Below are positions 1 to 8,263 of a stretch of 64,000 bases of DNA, piece by piece. Every line of letters begins with the position of its first letter. The first letter of the stretch is position 1. A program made the translations under genes and the position numbers. Source of the stretch: an uncultured Cohaesibacter sp. (GTDB taxonomy: Bacteria > Pseudomonadota > Alphaproteobacteria > Rhizobiales > Cohaesibacteraceae); assembly GCF_963667045.1 (NCBI RefSeq), contig NZ_OY762934.1, positions 2,163,501 to 2,227,500 on the forward strand, written 5' to 3'. The notes below the pieces were generated by a model, which saw only the letters and a program-made list of their open reading frames with translations, did not search any database and was not told the origin of the DNA.

Positions 1-1054
1 CCTTGCCTGCGCCGGTCAACGGTTCGGCTGGTGCAGCAGCATTGGCAGGAGCCTGATCGGCAGCCCGAAGCTCCTCCGGCTCCAGAAACTTGCGATATTT
101 CTGATAGCGCAGCGACTGGGCCATGGCTTCACGGATGCGGCCATCACCGATCAGGACGATGAGCAGGATTGCGCCAGCGATCATGTCGTTCCAGTAGGCA
201 TCAAAGCGCAGCATGACCAGAACCGAGTCGATGGAGGTCATGAAGAAGGCCCCGAGTGCAGCCCCGATCACGGTGCCTGTACCACCCAGCAGGCTGACGC
301 CGCCAAGAACGCCCGAGGCAATGGCGCGCATTTCCATGCCGTTGCCAGCCGTGTTCGGAATGAAGCCGATCTGGGCGGCAAAGATGATGCCTGCCAGTGC
401 CGAGAGAATGCCGTTGATCGCATAGGCAGTGAGCTGCACCCTGTTGACGCGGATGCCTAGAAGGCGGGCACCCTCGCGGTTGTCACCGACAGCGAAGATG
501 GCATGTCCGAAGGCGGTGTAGCGCAGGAACACGTGGGCTGCTGCCAGCAGAACCAGCACCAGCCAGGCAAAGGGCGACAGCCCGAGCAGCCAGGCGTGAG
601 ACAGATCCTTGAAGGATTCCGGCAGGCCCTCGATCCAGCTGCCACCGGTGGTCAGGTGCACACAGCCACGGAAGAAACCGAGGGTGCCAAGCGTCGCCAC
701 AATGGCCGGGACGCGCAGGATGGCGACCATGAAGCCGTTGAACAGACCGCAGCACAACCCCACGAGCAGGGCGATGCCGATGGAGGGGACAATGCCGAAA
801 CCGTCATTCATGCAGACCCCGGCAATGGCCGCCGACAGCCCCATGATGGAGCCGACCGAGACATCAAGCCCGCGCGTAGCCATCACCATCGTGGCGCCAA
901 TGGCCAGCACGAACAGCGTCAGCGAGTTGCTGTAGATCGAGAGCAGCGTCTCGACCCTCAGATAGGACGGATCGGAGATGGCGAGAATGGCCAGCAGCAT
1001 CACGATAATGATGGCAACCGAAGCCTCGCGATTGTTTTGCAGAAAACGTATCAT
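1..1054 (-). CDS. lsrC: AI-2 ABC transporter permease LsrC (3' end outside window)
   Basis: This is an inner membrane permease of the autoinducer-2 importer. The ATG at 1054-1052 overlaps the lsrA stop codon (ATGA), so the two are translationally coupled. The product begins MIRFLQNNRE, close to the start of E. coli LsrC as I recall it. It also has the family's DVSVGS and VPAIVATLGT stretches and several hydrophobic helices. About 351 codons are present and no stop occurs before the left edge, so the C-terminus is missing. lsrD and lsrB are expected beyond the edge. LsrC rather than a generic ribose-type permease is favoured because lsrA, lsrF, lsrR and lsrK surround it. Confidence 0.9.
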   Translation of the reverse strand, partial: MIRFLQNNREASVAIIIVMLLAILAISDPSYLRVETLLSIYSNSLTLFVLAIGATMVMATRGLDVSVGSIMGLSAAIAGVCMNDGFGIVPSIGIALLVGLCCGLFNGFMVAILRVPAIVATLGTLGFFRGCVHLTTGGSWIEGLPESFKDLSHAWLLGLSPFAWLVLVLLAAAHVFLRYTAFGHAIFAVGDNREGARLLGIRVNRVQLTAYAINGILSALAGIIFAAQIGFIPNTAGNGMEMRAIASGVLGGVSLLGGTGTVIGAALGAFFMTSIDSVLVMLRFDAYWNDMIAGAILLIVLIGDGRIREAMAQSLRYQKYRKFLEPEELRAADQAPANAAAPAEPLTGAGK

Positions 1055-2571
1055 CAGGATGCTTTCGCCTCCTCTGCATTCAGACCAAACGACATCTGGG
1101 CAATGGCATCGACCGTGATCTCATCGCCTTCGAGAATACCCGTCGGATAGCCATGCGCCATGGCCAGCACGCGATGGCTGAGACGCTGGATTTCGTCATG
1201 GTCCGAAGAGATCATGAGAATGGCGACGCCGCTGTTGGCCAGATCGTCGATGATGCGGTAGATGTCCGCGCGCACCGCCACGTCCACGCCGCGGGTCGGC
1301 TCATCAAGGATGAGAACCCGTGGCTTTGCCGCAAGGCATTTGGCCAGCAGGATCTTTTGCTGGTTGCCACCGGACAGGGTGCGGACGGCCTGAGACGACG
1401 TTGCACAGACGATGCCCAATTCCTTGACATATTGCTGGAAGCGCTCTTCTTCCCGCTTCAGCTGGAGCCAGGAGGATTCCCGATGCAGGACGAGCGAGGA
1501 GGCATTCCAGCTCAGCGGTGCATCGACAAACAGGCCGCTGGTCTGGCGGTCTTCCGGCAGATAGACAAGCCCCATGTCGAGACTGGCCTGAGGATCGGTA
1601 TGGGTTGCATCCTGCCCTTCCACCATAACCCTGCCGCGGGCTGCCTTGCGGATGCCATAGATGGTTTCGGCCATTTCAGTGCGGCCAGAGCCGACAACCC
1701 CGGCCAGACCGAGAATTTCGCCTTCATGCAGGGAGAAGCTCATATTGGCAAAGCCCTCACCGCACAGATTGTCCACTTCAAGCACCACCTTGCCGTGTCT
1801 GGCGGTCTGGCGGCGTTCACCAAGGACATTCTCGCCACCGCCTTCGACCTGGGTCATCGCACGGACGATTTCCGCATCGGTGTAGGATTTGGGTGGCCCT
1901 GCCATGACGACGCGACCGTCGCGCAGGATGCTGACGATGTCTGCGATTTCGCGGATTTCATTCAGCTTGTGGCTGATGAAGAAGATGCCCACGCCTTGCG
2001 CTGCAAGCGCCCGCATGCGATTGAACAGAAGGCTCACTTCACGCGGGGTCAGGGCAGAGGTCGGTTCATCCAGAATGAGAATTTGGGCGTCGCGGATCAA
2101 ACCGCGCAGGATCTCGACCATTTGCTGGTCGGCCACTTCAAGCTGACCCGCCGGGGCCTGCAGATCCATGTTGGTGCCAATTTCCTTGGCCAGTTTGACA
2201 AGCCGTGCGTACTGGGCGACACGGTTGCCCTTCATGTTCATGAGAACATTTTCTTCGATGCTGAGATTGGGAAACAGCAGCGGTTCCTGCGGAACCATGT
2301 GAATTCCCATTTGGCGCGCCAAGACCGGGGTCAGCTTGTTGGCATGCTCGCCGTTGACATAAAGGTCACCCTGGTCAACGGAATGCAGACCGGCAATGAT
2401 GCGCATGAGCGTGGATTTCCCCGCCCCGTTGCCTCCCAGGAGGGCGTGAATTTGGCCGGACTCAAGAACAAGATCAACACCTTTAAGGACAGTTACATTC
2501 CCGAAGAACTTCCAGATGCTGTCTGCTTTAATGAGCTGTTTGCGTTGGCCAGACGGCTTTTGGTCCGTCAT
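1054..2571 (-). CDS. lsrA: AI-2 ABC transporter ATP-binding protein LsrA
   Basis: This is the double-domain ATPase that powers AI-2 import with the LsrC and LsrD permeases. It has two ABC cassettes. The first has a Walker A motif at residues 47-54 (GGNGAGKS) and ILILDEPTSAL as Walker B. The second has a degenerate P-loop (GVVGSGRTE), LSGGNQQK as signature and VLILDEPTRGVD, which is normal for sugar-type importers. The stretch VPQEPLLFPNLSI is characteristic of LsrA. I start at ATG 2571, where GAGGAG lies about ten bases upstream; an in-frame TTG at 2589 is less likely. The length of 505 residues fits the family. It lies between lsrF (108 bases upstream) and lsrC (4-base overlap). Confidence 0.93.
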   Translation of the reverse strand: MTDQKPSGQRKQLIKADSIWKFFGNVTVLKGVDLVLESGQIHALLGGNGAGKSTLMRIIAGLHSVDQGDLYVNGEHANKLTPVLARQMGIHMVPQEPLLFPNLSIEENVLMNMKGNRVAQYARLVKLAKEIGTNMDLQAPAGQLEVADQQMVEILRGLIRDAQILILDEPTSALTPREVSLLFNRMRALAAQGVGIFFISHKLNEIREIADIVSILRDGRVVMAGPPKSYTDAEIVRAMTQVEGGGENVLGERRQTARHGKVVLEVDNLCGEGFANMSFSLHEGEILGLAGVVGSGRTEMAETIYGIRKAARGRVMVEGQDATHTDPQASLDMGLVYLPEDRQTSGLFVDAPLSWNASSLVLHRESSWLQLKREEERFQQYVKELGIVCATSSQAVRTLSGGNQQKILLAKCLAAKPRVLILDEPTRGVDVAVRADIYRIIDDLANSGVAILMISSDHDEIQRLSHRVLAMAHGYPTGILEGDEITVDAIAQMSFGLNAEEAKAS

Positions 2572-2679
2572 AACTGAAGCGCTCCTCAATCACTTTATTG
2601 TTTGCGGCTTGCTGCCGCTTTCTCCCCTCTGCGGCCCAACGAAAAGGTCGCAGAGTCAAGTGCTGTGTACGCTTGCAGA

Positions 2680-3561
2680 TCAGGCAGAGGCCTTTTCCGA
2701 CTGATAGATTTCGTAGGCCTTCTCCGGCTTTTCACCATCGTGAACGATGGAGCGGATCGCCTTGATCATGCCGACCGGACTGTCGGACTGGAAGATGTTG
2801 CGGCCCATGTCAACACCATGTGCCCCCTGGTCGATGGCCTTGTAAGCCATGGTCAGAGCGTCCATTTCAGGCAGCTTCTTGCCACCGGCGATGACGATTG
2901 GCACCGGACAGCCGGCGACCACCTTCTCAAAGCCCTCTTCGATGAAGTAGGACTTGACGATGTGGGCGCCCAACTCGGCGCAGATGCGCGTGGCAAGCGA
3001 GAAGTAGCGCTGGTCACGAGCCATATCCTTGCCAACGCCGGTCACGGCCATGGTCGGAATGCCATACCGGTTGCCGGTGTCGATCAGCTTGATCAGGTTG
3101 GCGAGCGACTGATGCTCATATTCGGCACCGACATAGACATTGGTGGTGATGGCGGATGCGTTGAGGCGGATCGCGTCTTCAATGTCAACAGCAACCAGTT
3201 CGTTGGACAGTTCAGTCAGAACGCTCATGCCGCCGGAGCAGCGCAGAACAACCGGCTTGCGGGTGTCGGCAGGCATCGTGGCACGCAGGCCACCGCGGGT
3301 GCACATCAGCACATCGGTATAGTCAGCCAACGGACGGATGGTCAGATCAAGGCGTTCAAGGCCGGTAGCCGGTCCCTGGAAATAGCCATGGTCAAATGCC
3401 AACATGACGGTGTTGCTGCTCTTTTTCTGGAAGATGCGGGCCAGACGGTCCTGCATGCCCCAGTCAAGCGCATTGGCGCCTCTTACCGGGAATGGGTTGG
3501 TTTCAACCGGAATATCAATGCCGAAGTCCTTGCCTTCTTTAATGTCATCGATATCAGCCAT
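2680..3561 (-). CDS. lsrF: Phospho-AI-2 thiolase LsrF (class I aldolase fold)
   Basis: LsrF catalyses the last known step of AI-2 breakdown, transferring an acetyl group from 3-hydroxy-5-phosphonooxypentane-2,4-dione to CoA. The protein has 293 residues and the DeoC/LacD-type fold. [11 protein letters not shown] lies near residue 54. The candidate Schiff-base lysine is K203 in HIVKSYF, the same number as in the E. coli enzyme. [10 protein letters not shown] near the C-terminus fits the phosphate-binding loop. It is the first gene of the leftward operon, whereas E. coli places lsrF after lsrB. I see no lsrG in the window beside it. Confidence 0.93.
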   Translation of the reverse strand: MADIDDIKEGKDFGIDIPVETNPFPVRGANALDWGMQDRLARIFQKKSSNTVMLAFDHGYFQGPATGLERLDLTIRPLADYTDVLMCTRGGLRATMPADTRKPVVLRCSGGMSVLTELSNELVAVDIEDAIRLNASAITTNVYVGAEYEHQSLANLIKLIDTGNRYGIPTMAVTGVGKDMARDQRYFSLATRICAELGAHIVKSYFIEEGFEKVVAGCPVPIVIAGGKKLPEMDALTMAYKAIDQGAHGVDMGRNIFQSDSPVGMIKAIRSIVHDGEKPEKAYEIYQSEKASA

Positions 3562-3919
3562 GAATTTCCTCCGTTAAATTTCGACATAGCGATGCTCGGG
3601 GGCATCATCTTGGCGCACCCAAATGCGTTCATATGAACAGCACGCCATCAAATTCTCATAAAGGCTACGCGCAGGTGTCGGTTCTTGTCAACCCAAATTG
3701 ATCGTCATTTGTTTCATCGGTGGACATATGATCAATTCCTTCATTACCACTTTCTGCTTAGGACTTTGGTTATCTTTATGATTTTATTGCCATTATTCAG
3801 AATTTTTGTATATTGGCCAGCAAATTTGAAATTATATGTCTGCGGAAAGGGTTGATCATAATGAAGTTATGTGATCATATGAACGCAACATTCATCATTC
3901 GAAATGATCCGTGATCAAA
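3562..3919. promoter_or_regulatory. Divergent lsrF / lsrR regulatory gap with LsrR-operator-like palindromes
   Basis: This AT-rich gap separates the two divergent lsr transcripts. It contains a perfect 12-base palindrome GTTCATATGAAC at 3627-3638. CATATGATCA at 3725-3734 is the exact reverse complement of TGATCATATG at 3872-3881. Further TGATC-containing copies lie near 3697, 3852 and 3911. LsrR is known to repress both lsr transcripts from this kind of intergenic region and to be released by phospho-AI-2. Assigning these repeats as LsrR sites is inference from position and symmetry. Confidence 0.55.
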
Positions 3920-4891
3920 ATGAGCGACGACAACAGATATGAACATCATGATGCCGAATTACTGAGCCGTGTGGCCTGGTACTACTATCATGACGGCATG
4001 ACGCAGAGCGAAATCGGCACGATCCTGAACTTGTCCCGCATCAAGATCTCGAGAATGCTCGAAAAGGGCCGCAAGATGGGGTTGATCCACATTCATATCA
4101 ACTCCAGCTACGGCGGCTGTTTCGAGCTTGAAAGCCGCCTGCAACAACTGTTCGGGCTGCAGGAAGCGCGCGTCATCCCTGCTGACGATGGCCAGCATTC
4201 CGTCGAACGCATCGCCGAAGCGGCCAGTCAGTATCTGATGGGCAAGCTGAACGAAGCGGATCTGCTCGCCGTCGGCTGGGGCGCAACCGTCATGGGCGCA
4301 CTGCAGAGACTGGCACAGACCCTGTCACACCGGGACATCTCGCTGGTCAGCCTGACCGGCGGTGTTGCCGCCTATATAGAAGGGGTCGCGACCGGGCGCA
4401 CCGCCCAGAATGTCCATCTGATCCCGGCTCCGCTGATGGTCTCCAGTCCCGAACTGGCCCAGAGCCTCAAGGTCGAGCGCCACGTGGTTGACGTGATGGA
4501 CATGGCAAGAACGGCAAACTATGCCCTTGTCGGTGTCGGGTCCGTTGCCAATCAGGCCACTCTGATCACATCCGGTTATGCAACCGGATCCCAGTTTGAA
4601 GCCTTCCGACGCCAGGGAGCAGTCGGAGATATCATCGCAATTTTCTATGACAAAGATGGCAATGTTCTCGACTTGCCGTTTCACGACAACCTGATCGGCC
4701 TGGATCTTCAGGCCCTGCGGGAGATCCCCAATGTTGTCGCGGCAGCCTGCGGGCAAACCAAGGTCGAGGCCATTCGAGCTGCTGCACGCGGCAAGCACTT
4801 CAACGTGCTGATTACCGACGAGCCGACAGCTCTCGCCATAATTGAGGGAGAGAGTCATGAAAAAGAAAGAGGGATACGTCCTGGCGATTGA
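3920..4891 (+). CDS. lsrR: Transcriptional repressor LsrR (SorC/DeoR-type)
   Basis: LsrR represses the lsr genes and responds to phosphorylated AI-2. An N-terminal HTH lies around residues 15-60 (VAWYYYHDGMTQSEI, then LSRIKISRMLEKG), matching E. coli LsrR closely. A sugar-binding domain follows, with SLTGGVAAY, NVHLIPAPL, GAVGDI and the C-terminal LITDEPTALAII. I chose ATG 3920; an in-frame GTG at 3911 is possible, and neither start has a clear Shine-Dalgarno sequence. The 3' end overlaps the start of lsrK by 35 bases, so the two are cotranscribed. Confidence 0.92.
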   Translation: MSDDNRYEHHDAELLSRVAWYYYHDGMTQSEIGTILNLSRIKISRMLEKGRKMGLIHIHINSSYGGCFELESRLQQLFGLQEARVIPADDGQHSVERIAEAASQYLMGKLNEADLLAVGWGATVMGALQRLAQTLSHRDISLVSLTGGVAAYIEGVATGRTAQNVHLIPAPLMVSSPELAQSLKVERHVVDVMDMARTANYALVGVGSVANQATLITSGYATGSQFEAFRRQGAVGDIIAIFYDKDGNVLDLPFHDNLIGLDLQALREIPNVVAAACGQTKVEAIRAAARGKHFNVLITDEPTALAIIEGESHEKERGIRPGD

Positions 4892-6428
4892 CGCCGGGAC
4901 AGGAAGCGGCCGAGCAGTCATCTTTGACAGCGCCGGCCATCAGATCGCGGTTGGTCAGGAGGAATGGAACCATCTCAGCGATCCAAGATATCCCGGCTCC
5001 ATGGAATTCGACTGCAGGGCCAACTGGAAACTTTTGAGCAAATGCGTTCGGGAAGCCCTGAGCAAAGCCGGTCTTGCCGGATCCGATATCCTTGCCGTCA
5101 GTGCGACGAGCATGCGCGAGGGCATTGTGATCTATGACAGGGATGGTCAGGAGCTTTGGGCCTGCGCCAATGTCGATTCCCGTGCTTCGGAGGAAGTGCA
5201 TGAATTGCAGGCAAAGAGCCCCGAGCTCGAACGCTATGCTTATTCCATCAGCGGCCAAAGCTTCGCGCTTGGTGCGATTCCACGCCTCAAGTGGTTGGAG
5301 AAGCATCTGCCCGAGGTCCATGCCAACATGGCGACCATGTCGATGTTGTCCGACTGGATTCTGGCGCGGCTGTCCGGCGTTATTTCCTCTGATCCATCAA
5401 ACGCCGGGACAACGGGCATCTTCTCGCTCAAGACCCGGACATGGGATCTGGAGATTGCCCGCCGGGCAGGGATTCGCACCAACATCTTCCCGCCGGTCGT
5501 CGAGACCGGCACCCCCATTGGCGAAGTCACCGCCGAGGCGGCGGCAGATACCGGCCTTGTTGCGGGCACAATGGTGGTCATGGGGGGTGGCGACGTTCAG
5601 ATGGGCGCGCTCGGGCTTGGCGTCTCGCGCCCCGGTCACGCAGCCGTGCTGGGTGGCACCTTCTGGCAGGAGGTTGTCAACATTCCCGAGCCGATCACCG
5701 ATCCGGACATGCGCATTCGCATCAACCCCCATGTGGTCCCCGGCGTCAGTCAGGCCGAAGGCATCGCCTTCATGGTCGGCATGACCACCCGCTGGTTCCG
5801 CGATGCCTTCTGTCAGGAAGAAATGCGGATTGCCAAGGAGCGCGGCATTGATACCTATGCGCTGCTGGAAGAACAGTCGGCCAAGATTCCGGTCGGGGCC
5901 AACGGCATCATTCCGATCTTCAGCGACGTGATGAATCTGGGCTCCTGGTATCATGCGGCACCGTCGCTTCTCAACCTGTCGCTTGACGCCAGCCAATGTG
6001 GCAAACCCCAGATCTTCCGTGCAATTCAGGAGAATGCGGCCATTGTCGCAGCCGAGAATCTCAATCTCGCGGCCAATCTGGCCGGGGTCAAGCTCGATGA
6101 GCTGGTGTTTGCCGGTGGTGCTTCAAAGGGCAAGCTGTGGGGCCAGATTCTGGCCGATGCCGTCGGCCTGCCGATCAAGATCCCCGAGGTGACCGAAGCA
6201 ACCGCCTTTGCAGCCGGGCTCGCCGCCTGGGTGGGGCTGGGTGTCTATGGCTCCCTGCCAGAAGCAGCCGATGCCACGGTGCGCTGGAGCCGCCGGATCG
6301 AACCGGACGCGCACAAGCACAGCCTTTACACCGAACTGACGGAACGCTGGCGCGAAGCCTATGCCCCTCAGCGGGCTCTTGCCGGACGCAACGTGACACA
6401 GTCGATGTGGAAAGCTCCAGGGCTATGA
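4857..6428 (+). CDS. lsrK: Autoinducer-2 kinase LsrK (FGGY family)
   Basis: LsrK phosphorylates imported AI-2 (the DPD form) in the cytosol. This traps it and creates the LsrR inducer. The 523-residue protein has the FGGY-kinase N-terminus AIDAGTGSGRAVIFD, the motifs ACANVDSRA and DPSNAGTTG, the phosphate-binding GGDVQMGALGLG, and VFAGGASKGKLW. It ends SMWKAPGL, as in E. coli LsrK. ATG 4857 is preceded by AGGGAG at a six-base spacing, which favours it over the upstream TTG at 4842. It overlaps lsrR. Confidence 0.94.
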   Translation: MKKKEGYVLAIDAGTGSGRAVIFDSAGHQIAVGQEEWNHLSDPRYPGSMEFDCRANWKLLSKCVREALSKAGLAGSDILAVSATSMREGIVIYDRDGQELWACANVDSRASEEVHELQAKSPELERYAYSISGQSFALGAIPRLKWLEKHLPEVHANMATMSMLSDWILARLSGVISSDPSNAGTTGIFSLKTRTWDLEIARRAGIRTNIFPPVVETGTPIGEVTAEAAADTGLVAGTMVVMGGGDVQMGALGLGVSRPGHAAVLGGTFWQEVVNIPEPITDPDMRIRINPHVVPGVSQAEGIAFMVGMTTRWFRDAFCQEEMRIAKERGIDTYALLEEQSAKIPVGANGIIPIFSDVMNLGSWYHAAPSLLNLSLDASQCGKPQIFRAIQENAAIVAAENLNLAANLAGVKLDELVFAGGASKGKLWGQILADAVGLPIKIPEVTEATAFAAGLAAWVGLGVYGSLPEAADATVRWSRRIEPDAHKHSLYTELTERWREAYAPQRALAGRNVTQSMWKAPGL

Positions 6429-6499
6429 TCAGCCCTCATGGCCCCCTGAAATTCCAGAGCTGCGGCCAGCCGCCTCCGGACCGGCCAGTCCTTCCTTGA

Positions 6500-6530
6500 G
6501 CATGGCGGCAGAGCAGCCCCTCCGCCATGC
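6500..6530. other. Hairpin between lsrK and the cupin gene
   Basis: GCATGGCGG at 6500-6508 pairs with CCGCCATGC at 6522-6530. No T-run follows on either strand, so it is more likely an intercistronic RNA structure than a simple terminator. The rest of the gap from 6429 to 6661 shows no coding signal. Confidence 0.4.
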
Positions 6531-6661
6531 CCGTTCAATCGGCCTTTCGAGATGGCCAACCAAGACATGAGCATTGCCTGAAAGCCGGACCTCCATCCTT
6601 TCAGGTCAAAATGCCAAAGAAAGAGGCTACGTTTTGATTTGAAACAGGCGTAGGCGGGAAT

Positions 6662-7039
6662 ATGTTCAAAACCAAAGAAGGCGACCATGCATATCGTTTC
6701 GAGGATCATGGTCCCAAGTATCTCCAGCGCGGCCCGCGCTCGGACATCGGCGTTGTCACTCTTCAACCCGGCCAGCATTTTGCAACCCACAAGCACAGCG
6801 TGATCGAGGAGAATTTCCTGACCATCGAGGGCGAAGTGCATATGTATGTAAACGGCGAGCTGCACACACTGGCGGTCGGCGACTTTCTGCGCTGCGACCC
6901 AGGAGAAGCCCACTATGTGATCAACAAGGGGCAAGTGCCGTGGAAGGCAGTCTTTATCAAGGCGCCTTACAATCCCAAGGACGGCACGCCAATCGAATGG
7001 GAGCCCGGCGACGATCTCTCGGTCTTCGCTCCGGCCTGA
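6662..7039 (+). CDS. Small cupin protein of the lsr locus
   Basis: This is a single-domain cupin of 125 residues. It has the two conserved cupin motifs. The first contains candidate metal ligands H43 and H45 with a glutamate at 49 or 50. The second contains PGEAH with H84. It lies 233 bases after lsrK on the same strand, so it probably belongs to the AI-2 regulon. Cupins include isomerases, epimerases and dioxygenases acting on small sugars. No LsrG-type monooxygenase-fold protein is visible in the window. A role in isomerising or degrading phospho-AI-2 in place of LsrG is therefore an attractive but untested inference. It could also be a ligand-binding protein. Confidence 0.8.
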   Translation: MFKTKEGDHAYRFEDHGPKYLQRGPRSDIGVVTLQPGQHFATHKHSVIEENFLTIEGEVHMYVNGELHTLAVGDFLRCDPGEAHYVINKGQVPWKAVFIKAPYNPKDGTPIEWEPGDDLSVFAPA

Positions 7040-7143
7040 CGGACAGGAAAAATGCCCGCACGCGGGTGGATGTCTGTTACTCCATCAGGGCGATCCGCCA
7101 TCTGATGCCTTGTTAACACAAATTTAACTTCAAAATCCTCCCT

Positions 7144-7194
7144 GAATGAGAGTATCCTTCATCCGCTTCAAGCGGAATGAGGGGTACCCTCATT
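7144..7194. promoter_or_regulatory. Cluster of three inverted repeats upstream of pdxY
   Basis: AATGAGGG (7176-7183) and CCCTCATT (7187-7194) form an 8-bp stem around a GTA loop. A related, less perfect copy lies at 7144-7162. Between them sits CCGCTT-C-AAGCGG (7163-7175). No T-run follows. The arrangement resembles paired operator sites or a structured leader about 130 bases before pdxY. The regulator is unknown, and no other feature is visible between 7040 and 7325. Confidence 0.35.
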
Positions 7195-7325
7195 TTCATT
7201 TCCAGACGCCGGGTTTGACAACGAGACCAAAGCGAGCAACCCCGCCCCTCCCCCAAATTGCAAGAGATATGCCCGCAAGGAGGCTTTCCCTGTTCTTGCC
7301 TCTTTCCCAGAAAGGAAGATCTGTC

Positions 7326-8180
7326 ATGAAAGGTGTTCTTTCCATTCAATCCCATGTCACCTACGGGCACGCGGGCAACAGCGCGGCGGTCTTTCCCGTG
7401 CAGCGCATGGGGCTGGAAGTCTGGCCCATTCACACGGTGCATTTTTCCAACCACACCCAATATCATCAGGGCTGGACCGGCAAGGTCGTGTCAGCCGATG
7501 CCATTGGGGACGTGTTCGAAGGCCTGGAGAAAATCGGCGTCACCAGCCATATTCAGGCGATCACCACCGGCTATCTGGGGGATGCCTCGCACTGCGACGT
7601 GATTGCCCGGATCGTTAAAAGCGTCAAGGCCGCCAATCCGGATTGCCTCTACTTGTGCGACCCGGTGATGGGCAGCCCGGAGAAGGGCTGCATCGTCAGC
7701 GACGGGATTGCCGAAAGCCTCGTGGGAACCCTGATGCCGATGGCCGACATTTTGGTGCCAAACCAGTTTGAGCTGACCCAGTTCACCGGGCAGTCCATTC
7801 ACAGCCTCGAAGACGCAATCACGGCTTGCCGGAAGGCGCAGGCGCTCGGCCCCGACCTGGTTCTGGCCAAGCATTTGCACGGCGTCGAAGGCGATGACTT
7901 CTCGATGGTGATGGCCGCAGGCGAAACCTGCTATCTGGCACAGCGCCCACACCTCAAATTCGAGCGGGAACCTGTCGGCGTTGGCGACATGATCTCGGCA
8001 ACCTTCCTTGCCGGCATTCTGACCGGCTCATCGGCTCCCGAGGCGCTTGAGCATTGCAACAATGCTGTCTATGGCGTTCTGGAAGAAACCGCCGCCTCCG
8101 GCGAATGGGAATTGCAGCTGATTGCGGCGCAGAAGCAATTCGAGACCCCGAGCCACCAGTTCAAGGTCGCCCTGCTCTGA
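7326..8180 (+). CDS. pdxY: Pyridoxal kinase PdxY
   Basis: PdxY is a cytosolic ribokinase-fold kinase that phosphorylates pyridoxal in the vitamin B6 salvage pathway. The N-terminus LSIQSHVTYGHAGNSAA and the later YLCDPVMG and PVGVGDMISATFLAG are hallmarks of the PdxK/PdxY family; the aspartate of GVGD is the usual catalytic base. ATG 7326 has AAAGGAAG seven bases upstream and gives 284 residues, the normal length. An open frame reaches back to 7146 but the added sequence does not resemble the family. It stands alone between the cupin gene and the convergent regulator. Confidence 0.92.
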   Translation: MKGVLSIQSHVTYGHAGNSAAVFPVQRMGLEVWPIHTVHFSNHTQYHQGWTGKVVSADAIGDVFEGLEKIGVTSHIQAITTGYLGDASHCDVIARIVKSVKAANPDCLYLCDPVMGSPEKGCIVSDGIAESLVGTLMPMADILVPNQFELTQFTGQSIHSLEDAITACRKAQALGPDLVLAKHLHGVEGDDFSMVMAAGETCYLAQRPHLKFEREPVGVGDMISATFLAGILTGSSAPEALEHCNNAVYGVLEETAASGEWELQLIAAQKQFETPSHQFKVALL

Positions 8181-8263
8181 GGCATCGATAGCCAGTTTAT
8201 TAGAAACCCCATGCTCTGCGCCTCCTGTCCGGTGGTGCGGAGCGACAGGGCAGCGACAATGCG

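Noticed and set aside
1153-2577. A 474-codon plus-strand open frame
   Set aside because: It is antisense to lsrA.
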